Shown: positions 1-6,189 of the stretch, one piece after another
How the letters are laid out: each line of letters begins with the position of its first letter
Position numbering within the stretch: position 1 is the stretch's first letter
NCBI GenBank assembly: GCA_023443455.1
Contig: JAEZUE010000012.1
Location: 1-7,491, forward strand
Direction of reading: 5' to 3'
Length of the DNA: 7,491 bases
Source: Verrucomicrobiota bacterium
GTDB lineage: Bacteria > Verrucomicrobiota > Verrucomicrobiia > Opitutales > Opitutaceae
Notes under the pieces: model-generated
The model's database searches: none
Seen by the model: the letters and a program-made list of their open reading frames with translations, nothing else
What the model was told of the DNA's origin: nothing
Translations under genes and position numbers: made by a program

Positions 1-37
1 CGGCGAGGATCTCGTCTCGTGTCGCAGGATCGGACAT
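1..37 (-). CDS. 5' end of a leftward gene, possibly a TetR-type regulator (partial)
   Basis: An ATG at 37 (reading leftward) opens a frame MSDPATRDEILA that runs off the window edge, so only 12 codons are visible. The pattern T-R-D-E-I-L-A is typical of the start of the first helix in TetR-family DNA-binding domains, where it is usually followed by A-A-x-x-L-F. With so few residues this is suggestive only; other helix-turn-helix proteins begin similarly. An imperfect 9-bp dyad lies 25-55 bp upstream of the start, which would fit a self-regulating repressor. No purine-rich ribosome binding site is visible. The AIM24-family gene lies upstream on the same strand, about 290 bp away. Confidence 0.45.
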   Translation of the reverse strand, partial: MSDPATRDEILA

Positions 38-61
38 GACTGCAGGCTGGCGCCTATACTA

Positions 62-92
62 AGGTCTGTCACTCTAAATTTAAGACCGACCT
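62..92. promoter_or_regulatory. Imperfect dyad upstream of the partial left-edge gene (candidate operator)
   Basis: AGGTCTGTC (62-70) and GACCGACCT (84-92) are inverted copies matching at 8 of 9 positions, separated by an AT-rich 13-bp spacer (71-83) containing AAATTTA. The local AT-richness is unusual in this GC-rich window. On the minus strand the dyad sits 25-55 bp upstream of the start codon at 37, where a promoter and operator would lie. A TATAGG hexamer on the minus strand (complement of about 53-58) could be a -10 element, but no convincing -35 box goes with it. Operator function is inference. Confidence 0.35.
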
Positions 93-118
93 CGATTCTG
101 AAATTGGCCAAACTCCAG

Positions 119-206
119 GGACCGGTCTGCGACCGGTCCCTCCGGGCTCGGGCCGGAGGTGCTGGCGTGAGTCTGCCGGGTCCAGTCGAAGACGTGGACC
201 TACGGG
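119..206. repeat. Intergenic direct repeat, copy 1 (88 bp)
   Basis: This 88-bp unit recurs 102 bp downstream with 5 mismatches and no gaps. It can form three hairpins. The first (118-140) has perfect 10-bp arms, GGGACCGGTC and GACCGGTCCC, around a TGC loop. The second (139-159) has 7-bp arms, CCTCCGG and CCGGAGG, around a 7-base loop, and competes slightly with the first. The third (179-200) pairs GGTCCAGTC with GAC-G-TGGACC across a GAA loop, leaving one bulged G. The unit lies between the end of the AIM24-family gene and the left-edge gene, so hairpins could act on the transcript leaving the former. There is no T-run after them, so a standard intrinsic terminator is not supported. Confidence 0.85.
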
Positions 207-220
207 AAGGCGCGTATGTA

Positions 221-308
221 GGACCGGTCTGTGACCGGTCCCCCCGGGCTCGGGCCGAAGGTGCTGGCGTGAGCCTGTCGGGTCCAGTCGAAGACGTGGA
301 CCTACGGG
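221..308. repeat. Intergenic direct repeat, copy 2 (88 bp)
   Basis: Second copy of the unit at 119-206, separated from it by a 14-bp unrelated spacer (207-220). The differences fall at 232, 243, 258, 274 and 278. The first hairpin is kept with 9-bp arms (221-229 and 233-241) and a loop change from TGC to TGT. The third hairpin (281-302) is unchanged. The changes at 243 and 258 each break a pair in the middle hairpin, so that one is eroded. The copy ends 18 bp from the stop codon of the AIM24-family gene. Confidence 0.85.
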
Positions 309-326
309 CCGGGGCTCTGAGTGTGC

Positions 327-1127
327 CTACGAGTTGTCGCCGTCGAGCAGGTTGCCGAGGCCGCCGAGGATGGAGCCTTCTCCCTTGTTCTTGCCACCGC
401 CCTTGCTGGCGGCGGCGAAGATGCGGTTGGCCATGCGGCTGAAGGGCAACGACTGCAGCCAGACCTTGCCGGGGCCGCGCAGGGTGGCGAAGAAAAGGCC
501 TTCGCCGCCGAACAGCGCCGTCTTGATCCCGCCGACGAACTTCACGTCGAAGTCGACGCCCGGCTGGAAGGCCGCGATGCAGCCCGTATCCACCCGGAGC
601 GTTTCGCCGGGGGCGAGCGTGCGCTCGGTGATCGTGCCGCCCGCGTGCAGGAACATCCAGCCGTCGCCGGTGAGGCGCTGCATGATGAAACCCTCGCCGC
701 CGAACAGGCCGGCGCCGATCTTCTTGTTGAAGGCGATGTCCACGCTCACGCCCTTGGCGGCGCAGAGGAAGGCGTCCTTCTGGGCGATGATCGTGCCGCC
801 GAGTTCGGAGAGATGCATGGGGACGATGCGGCCCGGGTAGGGGGCGCCGAACGCGACCTGCCGCTTCCGGTCCGAGCGGTTGAGGTAGACCGTCATGAAG
901 AGCGACTCGCCGGTGAGCAGGCGTTTGCCCGCGCCCATGAGCGCGCCGAGGAAGCCGTCGTTCTTCTGCGAGCCGTCGCCGAAGATGGTCTCCATTTCGA
1001 TGCCGTCCTCCATGAACATCATGGAGCCGGCCTCGGCGAGGGCGGCCTCGTTGGGGTCGAGTTCCACCTCGACGAACTGCATGTCGTCGCCGTGGATCTT
1101 GTAGTCGATTTCGTGCATTGCGGACAT
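327..1127 (-). CDS. AIM24/TIGR00266-family protein (266 aa)
   Basis: The protein belongs by sequence character to the TIGR00266/AIM24 family (formerly DUF124), compact beta-rich proteins found in bacteria and, as AIM24, in fungal mitochondria. Their biochemical role in bacteria is not established. Supporting features are the N-terminal D-Y-K-I-H-G-D-D-M-Q segment, a central G-x-L-F-G-G-E-G-F-I-M-Q-R-L-x-G-D-G block, and a second F-G-G-E-G-L-F-F-A-x-L-x-G-P-G block followed by W-L-Q-S-L-P-F-S-R, which is characteristic of the family C-terminus. A glycine-rich tail follows. No signal peptide or transmembrane segment is apparent, so it is probably cytoplasmic. The frame extends upstream to 1190, but the start at 1127 was chosen because the extra 21 residues look unrelated to the family; 1118 is also possible. 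The leader is pyrimidine-rich with no Shine-Dalgarno motif. Confidence 0.9.
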   Translation of the reverse strand: MSAMHEIDYKIHGDDMQFVEVELDPNEAALAEAGSMMFMEDGIEMETIFGDGSQKNDGFLGALMGAGKRLLTGESLFMTVYLNRSDRKRQVAFGAPYPGRIVPMHLSELGGTIIAQKDAFLCAAKGVSVDIAFNKKIGAGLFGGEGFIMQRLTGDGWMFLHAGGTITERTLAPGETLRVDTGCIAAFQPGVDFDVKFVGGIKTALFGGEGLFFATLRGPGKVWLQSLPFSRMANRIFAAASKGGGKNKGEGSILGGLGNLLDGDNS

Positions 1128-1353
1128 AAGAGGGTGAAAGGGTTCGGGGTTGAACACACGTTGGCCGGACAAAAAGTCGCAACGATCCACCTAGCCTCAG
1201 CCGTGATGATGCAGCCCCGACGAGAGTCGAGCGTCGAGTGGCGAGCGCCAATCCAATTGTGGACAAGGCGATTGCCCGAGGGGGCTCTCGATCTGCCTCC
1301 GAAACTTCGGCCCTCGACGCTCGTCCCTCGTCGCTCGAGTGAACGATTACGCC
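1128..1353. other. Intergenic region between the AIM24-family and DUF5069-type genes
   Basis: This 226-bp gap separates two leftward genes and should hold the promoter of the AIM24-family gene. I see no convincing -35/-10 pair. The only clear structure is an imperfect inverted repeat, given as a separate feature. Much of the stretch is low-complexity sequence rich in CGA/TCG steps. Confidence 0.6.
1219..1332. repeat. 20-bp imperfect inverted repeat
   Basis: The arms are 1219-1238 and 1313-1332. The right arm matches the reverse complement of the left at 18 of 20 positions, including an unbroken 11-bp core (CGAGCGTCGAG against CTCGACGCTCG). The spacer between them is 74 bp. Both arms are made of CGA/TCG-rich sequence, so chance or slippage may explain part of the match. 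There is no transposase or target-site duplication around it, so an insertion sequence is not supported. Confidence 0.6.
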
Positions 1354-1803
1354 TCAGCCGCAGAGGTGCCCGGCCGGCCGGCCCTCGTCGGCGTCGAGAT
1401 AGTCGAACATGGTGTGTACGTTGGTCGGGTCGAGGCCCGACTCCGCCACGCGGAGGCGTACCCGCTCGGCCACGGCGTCGCGCCAGCCGAGTTTGCTCAT
1501 GTAGCCGTTCCAGATCTCGCATTCCTCGTCATCGCGCGGCGTGCCGTGCTCGTGGGCCCAGGCGAGGATCTCCTCGTCGGAGCCGCCCCGCTGCACGCGG
1601 GCGACGAGGTCGGTGTGGCGTACACCGAGGAACCGGCAGCAGCGGGCGTCGAAGACGCGCGGGTTGGTCTCGCCGAGGTTCTCGACGTATTCGGGCGGCA
1701 ACTTGCCGGCGGCATGCAGGCGGATCTTGTCGAGCATGCGGCCGAAGTACACGAGCCGGCCGACCTTGTCGTGAGGGGAACGCAGTCCGGAAATGTTGGG
1801 CAT
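1354..1803 (-). CDS. DUF5069-type protein (149 aa)
   Basis: A small, probably cytoplasmic protein matching the DUF5069 pattern, a family of unknown function common in Verrucomicrobiota. Visible hallmarks in order are L-R-S-P-x-x-K-V-G-R-L-V-Y-F-G-R-M-L-D-K-I-R-L-H near residues 7-30, F-D-A-R-C-C-R-F-L-G-V near 51-61, G-G-S-D-E-E-I-L-A-W near 73-82, and E-I-W-N-G-Y-M-S-K-L-G-W-R-D near 95-108. Length and motif order look complete, so the gene appears intact. The start at 1803 puts the conserved N-terminal motif right after M-P-N-I-S-G. The reading frame stays open far upstream (to 3558), but that part is antisense to the kinase gene and shows no family character. No Shine-Dalgarno motif precedes the start. 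It is transcribed away from the kinase gene. Confidence 0.9.
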   Translation of the reverse strand: MPNISGLRSPHDKVGRLVYFGRMLDKIRLHAAGKLPPEYVENLGETNPRVFDARCCRFLGVRHTDLVARVQRGGSDEEILAWAHEHGTPRDDEECEIWNGYMSKLGWRDAVAERVRLRVAESGLDPTNVHTMFDYLDADEGRPAGHLCG

Positions 1804-2136
1804 GACGTGCGGAGAGTACGGCACAACGAGCGGGCGTGGACACGAGATTCTCGAGGGAACTTCCGTGCGGCGAGCTGGCGTCGCCCCTTGCCGGTCGGGC
1901 CATGGCGGAGGCTGGCGTCGCAGTCGTGTGCTCGGAGACGGATTTGCTCGCCGATGATCGTTTGCGCGGGGTTTTCTCGCATTGAGGCGAAACCACCTTC
2001 TCGTTGCCGCATCGATCGAACCCACCCCAGAGCCTGCTCGGCCTTGCTTCTTGCTCGCCGTGTCCGTCGATTTCCACCACGGTCGCGCGGTCGTCCGGCG
2101 TCGCGCCGGCGCCGACCGTGCCCAAACCCTGCTCCC
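1804..2136. other. Divergent intergenic region between the DUF5069-type gene and the kinase gene
   Basis: This 333-bp region separates two gene starts pointing away from each other and must hold both promoters. I cannot point to a convincing promoter. A short direct repeat GCTGGCGTCG occurs at 1874-1883 and 1911-1920. Kinases of this type are often preceded by an ECF sigma gene; none is present here in any frame I could recognise. The long plus-strand frame crossing the region has no protein-family character. Confidence 0.6.
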
Positions 2137-4899
2137 ATGAATGACTCCTCCGCGCACGAGGATCTGATTTTCGCCGAGGCTGCGTTGCTGGCTCCGGGCG
2201 AGCGTGGGGCGTTTCTCGACAAGGCGTGCGCCGGAGACGACGCGATGCGCGCGCGGCTCGAGGCGTTGCTCTCCGCCAACGACGCCGCCGAAGGGTTCAT
2301 GGCCGGGCCGCGCCAGTCGGAGGTTCCACCGCTCGGAGACCGGCCCGGCGATCGCATCGGGCGCTACAAGCTGCTGCAGCAGATCGGCCAGGGCGGCTGC
2401 GGCGTGGTCTGGATGGCCGAGCAGGAGGAGCCGGTGCGGCGGCGCGTGGCGCTGAAGGTCATCAAGCTCGGTATGGACACCGCCGCGGTGGTGGCGCGTT
2501 TCGAGGCGGAGCGCCAGGCGCTCGCGTTGATGGATCACCCGAGCATCGCGCGCGTGTTCGACGCCGGCGCGACCGCCACCGGCCGGCCGTTCTTCGTGAT
2601 GGAGCTGGTGCCGGGCACGCCGATCACGCGGTATTGCGACGAGCACAACACGCCGACCGGCGAGCGCCTCCGGCTCTTCGCGCAGGTCTGCCAGGCCGTC
2701 GAGCACGCCCACCAGAAGGGCATCATCCACCGCGACCTGAAACCTTCCAACGTGCTCGTGACCCTTCACGACGGGGAGCCCGTGCCGAAGGTCATCGACT
2801 TCGGCATCGCGAAGGCCACGCAGGGCCGCCTGACGGACCGCACACTCTTCACCGCGTTCGAGCAGTTCATCGGCACGCCCGCCTACATGAGCCCCGAGCA
2901 GGCCGAGCTCAGTGCCGACGATGTGGACACTCGCAGCGACATCTACTCGCTCGGCGTGCTGCTCTACGAGCTGCTGACCGGCCGCCCGCCCTTCGATCCG
3001 AAATCGCTGCTGCAGGCCGGGCTCGACGAGATCCGCCGCATCATCCGCGAAGTCGAGCCCCCGAAACCCTCGACGCGGCTCAACACCCTCGGCGATGCCG
3101 ACCGCCACACCACCGCGCGGCAGCACGGCACGGCGCCCACGCAGCTCTCGCTCCTGCTGCGCGGCGATCTCGACTGGATCGTGATGAAGGCGTTGGCGAA
3201 GAACCGCAGCCGCCGCTACGGCACGGCCAGCGAGTTCGCCCGCGACATCCTGCACCACCTGCAGCACGAGCCGGTGTCGGCCCGTCCGCCCACGACGCTG
3301 TACCGCCTTGGGCGGCTCATCCGGCGCAATCGCCTCGTCTTCGGCGCCGCCGCCGCGGTGGTGCTCGCGCTGGTCGTGGGCACGGTCGTGAGCGCCACGC
3401 AGGCCGTGCGCGCCCGCCGCGCCGAGCGGCTCGCGCAGACCGAGCGCGCGCATGCCGAGGACCTGCTCGGCTTCATGCTCGGCGACCTGCGCCAGCAGCT
3501 CGCCAAGGTGGGTCGTCTCGACATTCTCGAGTCCGTGGGCGACCGCGCCATGCAGCACTTCTCAGCCCGCAAGGCCGAGGGCCTGGACGACGCCACGCTC
3601 ACCCGCTACGCGAAGGCCCTCAGCCAGATCGGCGAGATCCGGATGGACCAGGCCCGGTACACGGAGGCGCTCGCGGCCTTCACGGAGGCCTACGACCGCG
3701 CCTCCGCGCTGGCCGCCCGGCATCCGGAGAATGGAGACATGCTCTTCGAGCGCGGCCAGGCCGAGTACTGGATCGGTTTCGTGCACTGGCAACGCGGCGA
3801 GTTCGGCCCCGCCGGCGAATGGCTGCACCGCTACGACGACACCGCCGCCGCGCTGGTGCGCCTCGATCCCGCGAACCCGAAGTGGCAAAGCGAAGTGGCC
3901 TACGGCGACCACAACCTCGCCGCTCTCGCCGAGCAGCGCGGCGATCTCGACGCCGCGCGCGCCGGCTTCCTCGCCGAGTTGGACACGCTGGAGAAGATGA
4001 GCGCCGCGAAACCAGACGACCTCGAACTGCGCTTCCGGATGGCCGATGCCAACTCTTGGTTGGGTTGGGTGGCGGAGCAGCAAGGGGAATTCTCGGAGGC
4101 AAAATGGCGTTACTCCCTACGGACCGCGCTCCAAAAAGATCTCGCGAGTCGAGAGCCCGATACGGCGATCTGGAAATTCAGGCTCGCCGACATACACCTT
4201 ATCCAAGGCAACATTGAGTTGGTAACTGGAGAGTTAGCAGCGGCCGGAACGAGCTACGGTATTGCGCGCCGATTGTTCGAAGAGCTGTCGGCGATCGATC
4301 CAACAAATCGCAGTTGGAACAATGCGGTACTGAATGTGCGGTTGATGGAGGCAATTCTGGCGCGGCGGCAGGGTGACAATGTCACGGCAGCCAGAATCGC
4401 CTCGGAAATCCGTCCTAAGATCGAGCAATTGGCTGGCGAGGAGCCGTCGAGTCGGTCTTTCGGGTTGGAGGTGGCGAAGGTGCGGCTATTGGAGGCTCAG
4501 TTGTGTGCCAACACTGATCCGGAGGTCGCGGCTGATCGCGCCAAGGGTGTACTCGGGAAGATCGGATCATTAATCAGCGAAGGTCGCGCTACTCGCGTGG
4601 ACGTAGGAGAACATGCGCATGCTTGTGTTGTGGCTGGTGACCTTGCAGCACGATGCGGAGACCTTGCCTCGGCGCGGAAACATTGGCTGCGGGCCGATGA
4701 GATGCTCCGACCTTTGCTGCCAGGAAGTCGCGACTGGCGGCTCATGGACCCCGCGGCTCGTGTGGCCGGGGCGCTGGGCCACAAAAACGATGCGTGCAAA
4801 ATCGTTGAGCAGTTGACCCGTATCGGATACGTCCCCCTCGACCCGTGGCCTCCCGAGATCGCGCCCGGCGTGTCCGGAGCTGCGGTTTCGGACCCTTAA
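2137..4899 (+). CDS. Membrane-anchored Ser/Thr protein kinase with TPR-like C-terminal repeats (920 aa)
   Basis: A Hanks-type Ser/Thr kinase that would phosphorylate cytoplasmic targets in response to a signal sensed through its C-terminal part. An N-terminal segment (about 8-55) resembles the leader of related verrucomicrobial and planctomycete kinases. The kinase domain starts near 77: glycine loop G84-x-G86-x-x-G89-x-V91, catalytic lysine K107 in V-A-L-K, likely helix-C glutamate E125, H198-R199-D200 with N205, D221-F222-G223, activation-segment G246-T-P-A-Y-M-S-P-E254, and S267-D-I-Y-S-L-G273. All catalytic residues are present. The G-D-L-D-W-I-V-M-K-A-L block at 343-353 is typical of this group. 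One transmembrane helix lies at about 399-422, followed by a charged stretch (425-443). Repeats of 48 residues fill 483-818, probably outside the cytoplasmic membrane. The start at 2137 gives the family N-terminus; the frame is open further upstream without homology. Third-position GC falls sharply from codon 649 on. Confidence 0.93.
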   Translation: MNDSSAHEDLIFAEAALLAPGERGAFLDKACAGDDAMRARLEALLSANDAAEGFMAGPRQSEVPPLGDRPGDRIGRYKLLQQIGQGGCGVVWMAEQEEPVRRRVALKVIKLGMDTAAVVARFEAERQALALMDHPSIARVFDAGATATGRPFFVMELVPGTPITRYCDEHNTPTGERLRLFAQVCQAVEHAHQKGIIHRDLKPSNVLVTLHDGEPVPKVIDFGIAKATQGRLTDRTLFTAFEQFIGTPAYMSPEQAELSADDVDTRSDIYSLGVLLYELLTGRPPFDPKSLLQAGLDEIRRIIREVEPPKPSTRLNTLGDADRHTTARQHGTAPTQLSLLLRGDLDWIVMKALAKNRSRRYGTASEFARDILHHLQHEPVSARPPTTLYRLGRLIRRNRLVFGAAAAVVLALVVGTVVSATQAVRARRAERLAQTERAHAEDLLGFMLGDLRQQLAKVGRLDILESVGDRAMQHFSARKAEGLDDATLTRYAKALSQIGEIRMDQARYTEALAAFTEAYDRASALAARHPENGDMLFERGQAEYWIGFVHWQRGEFGPAGEWLHRYDDTAAALVRLDPANPKWQSEVAYGDHNLAALAEQRGDLDAARAGFLAELDTLEKMSAAKPDDLELRFRMADANSWLGWVAEQQGEFSEAKWRYSLRTALQKDLASREPDTAIWKFRLADIHLIQGNIELVTGELAAAGTSYGIARRLFEELSAIDPTNRSWNNAVLNVRLMEAILARRQGDNVTAARIASEIRPKIEQLAGEEPSSRSFGLEVAKVRLLEAQLCANTDPEVAADRAKGVLGKIGSLISEGRATRVDVGEHAHACVVAGDLAARCGDLASARKHWLRADEMLRPLLPGSRDWRLMDPAARVAGALGHKNDACKIVEQLTRIGYVPLDPWPPEIAPGVSGAAVSDP

Positions 4900-4906
4900 C
4901 TTGGAT

Positions 4907-4921
4907 CGCCGGTCCCCGGCG
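4907..4921 (+). other. Short perfect hairpin between the kinase gene and the next gene
   Basis: CGCCGG and CCGGCG form a perfect 6-bp stem with a TCC loop inside the 44-bp gap between the kinase stop codon and the next start. No T-run follows, so it is not a standard terminator. With this spacing and orientation the two genes could be co-transcribed, and the hairpin could modulate read-through or stability. It may also be chance in GC-rich DNA. Confidence 0.3.
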
Positions 4922-4943
4922 CATCACCCCAAACACCACCACA

Positions 4944-5429
4944 ATGAAAAAAGCCAAGGTAGTAGCCAGAGCCCTCGCCCCTGCTGAAGTCGTTCTCACC
5001 GTCACCGAGTTTCGGCCGGTTCTATCACCGGAGCTCCGTGAAGCCCGTGATACCTCCTATACAATGCGCATGAAGCGGCCGCATCGCCGCGTGTCGCTTA
5101 AGGACGACACCCTCTTCGTCAATGCCCCGGGTGTAACGATTCGCCTCACCATCGCTTCGTCGGCCGGCGACAAAATCAAGTATTACCCGGCGGGGATCAC
5201 ATTCGTGCGTGAGGAAAGTGAATGTCTTAGCGAGGTCGAGCTCCTCGGGCGCAAAAACTTTCAGCAGCGCCGGATCGTGATTGATGGGCAGACCCTAACG
5301 TTTACGGATCGGTTCAAAAAGGGGAAAGATAAGATCCTCTATAAATTCTCGGTGATCATCCAGCGCGGTGTGGACGGAGCGATTGGCATTATCGATCCGG
5401 GGATCCTACACGACGGGACCCAGCCGTAG
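4944..5429 (+). CDS. Uncharacterised small protein, paralogue of the gene at 5598 (161 aa)
   Basis: I do not recognise a named family. The protein aligns along most of its length with the product of 5598-6143: an early T-V-x-x-F-R motif, Y-Y-P-A-G-I-T-F against Y-K-P-V-G-I-V-F, G-R-K-N-F against G-R-R-N-F, and a nearly identical C-terminal block F-S-V-I-I-Q-R-G-x-D-G-A-I-G-I-I-D-P-G-I. The alternating hydrophobic pattern suggests a beta-sandwich. Unlike its paralogue it begins M-K-K-A-K-V-V-A-R-A-L-A-P with no hydrophobic core, so no signal peptide is apparent and it would stay in the cytoplasm. The start at 4944 was chosen because the frame upstream (from 4845) overlaps the kinase 3' end and has no matching sequence. 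It begins 44 bp after the kinase stop, so an operon is likely. Its third-position GC is low, like the kinase 3' end. Confidence 0.8.
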   Translation: MKKAKVVARALAPAEVVLTVTEFRPVLSPELREARDTSYTMRMKRPHRRVSLKDDTLFVNAPGVTIRLTIASSAGDKIKYYPAGITFVREESECLSEVELLGRKNFQQRRIVIDGQTLTFTDRFKKGKDKILYKFSVIIQRGVDGAIGIIDPGILHDGTQP

Positions 5430-5454
5430 TTCGGTTTGCCGTCTGCGCGTGCAA

Positions 5455-5584
5455 TCGTCGCCAGAAATCAGTTGCGCTGAGGCGCGAACTTGGCGGAGCT
5501 TGGCGGTAACGCCCCGATGTTCGGGGCGTTGCTGCGGCGGGAGTGGAGCACAGGTGCGTTCATCCCCGGCGGAGCCACGTGCAA
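5455..5584 (+). repeat. Structured 130-bp leader element, copy A
   Basis: This element ends 13 bp before the start codon at 5598 and recurs, without gaps, at 6190-6319 with 7 differences. Hairpin 1 (5459-5495) pairs CGCCA with TGGCG, AGTT with AACT and GCGC with GCGC across a TGAG loop, with a 6-base bulge on the 5' side (5464-5469) and one bulged G at 5486. Hairpin 2 (5508-5530) has a perfect 10-bp stem, AACGCCCCGA and TCGGGGCGTT, with a TGT loop. A weaker third hairpin is possible (5538-5547 with 5559-5568, including two G-U pairs and one mismatch). The last 54 bp are identical between copies. It reads as non-coding: the copies stand in different frames relative to their downstream genes. 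Likely roles are a cis-acting leader RNA or a structured intergenic repeat. Confidence 0.85.
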
Positions 5585-5597
5585 ACAGCCTATCCCA

Positions 5598-6143
5598 ATG
5601 AAACACCTCGTTCGTCTCCTTGTTCTCACCGCGCTCGTCGCGGTTCTGCCGGTCTCCGCGGAGGCGCGGCCGAAAGCGGCCGCTCCTGCCCAAGTGACAT
5701 TCACCGTCGTCAACTTCCGCACCGTGACGGAAGCCCAGGCGTCGACCCAGTTCACCGACGCCACGATGCAGTTGGCTGAGCATCCCCTGGTCACGCTCAC
5801 GGGCACGCCCGCCGACGGCACGCTCGTGCTCAGTGGGCCTGTCGATTTGGAGATCCGGATCGTGTCCGAAGACGGCAAGGAGACCTACAAGCCGGTCGGC
5901 ATCGTGTTTGAGCAGAAGGCAAAGGTCGCCGGTGAGCGCGCCGACCGCCACGGCCGACGCAACTTCAGCGCCGCCGTGTTGAAGGAATCGAGCCTCGTCG
6001 TTCGCGGTCACTTCCTGGATCGCAACCCCGAGGCGAGCTGGGAGTTTTCCGTGATCATTCAGCGTGGGTCGGATGGGGCGATTGGCATTATCGACCCGGG
6101 AATTGAGAACGACAACAGGCCAAAGGTAATTGCACCGCGCTGA
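5598..6143 (+). CDS. Secreted uncharacterised protein, paralogue of the gene at 4944 (181 aa)
   Basis: The N-terminus is a clear signal peptide: positive M-K-H, a hydrophobic core L-V-R-L-L-V-L-T-A-L-V-A-V-L, then S-A-E-A with likely cleavage after residue 23. The mature protein would enter the periplasm or beyond. It shares with the 4944 gene product a T-V-x-x-F-R motif, a G-I-x-F strand, G-R-x-N-F, and the C-terminal F-S-V-I-I-Q-R-G-S-D-G-A-I-G-I-I-D-P-G-I block. I know no function for it and name no family. The start at 5598 was chosen because it begins the signal peptide; the upstream frame runs into the repeated leader element. A gap of 168 bp separates it from the preceding gene, most of it filled by that element. 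Third-position GC is higher than in the paralogue (about 78 percent over the first 60 codons against 63). Confidence 0.82.
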   Translation: MKHLVRLLVLTALVAVLPVSAEARPKAAAPAQVTFTVVNFRTVTEAQASTQFTDATMQLAEHPLVTLTGTPADGTLVLSGPVDLEIRIVSEDGKETYKPVGIVFEQKAKVAGERADRHGRRNFSAAVLKESSLVVRGHFLDRNPEASWEFSVIIQRGSDGAIGIIDPGIENDNRPKVIAPR

Positions 6144-6189
6144 GCGAGATATGGTGCGGGACAGCGTTTTGGTTGCAGCTCAAGCAGCG

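Noticed and set aside
104..442. Plus-strand reading frame with a 34-residue protein repeat
   Set aside because: It is the translation of the intergenic repeats plus the antisense of the AIM24-family gene. Three of the five changes alter the amino acid, and no family character is seen.
1219..1332. Insertion sequence or MITE ends
   Set aside because: The arms are low-complexity CGA/TCG sequence, no target duplication is seen, and there is no transposase.
1354..3558. 734-residue minus-strand reading frame
   Set aside because: Only its last 149 codons (1354-1803) show family character. The rest is antisense to the GC-rich kinase gene, where stop codons are rare.
2226..4217. 663-residue plus-strand frame overlapping the kinase
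   Set aside because: It is very rich in Arg, Ala and Pro, as expected for a shifted frame of a high-GC gene, and it lies inside a gene with complete kinase motifs.
5455..5584. Known riboswitch, for example c-di-GMP-I, because of GGTGACGC-like bases in copy B
   Set aside because: The other conserved parts of that aptamer and of the cobalamin, TPP, SAM, SAH and glycine aptamers are not seen; the shared bases are part of the stem of hairpin 2.
5490..5597. N-terminal extension of the 5598 gene through the leader element
   Set aside because: The frame is open, but copy B stands in a different frame relative to its gene, changes follow RNA structure rather than codons, and a good signal peptide begins at 5598.
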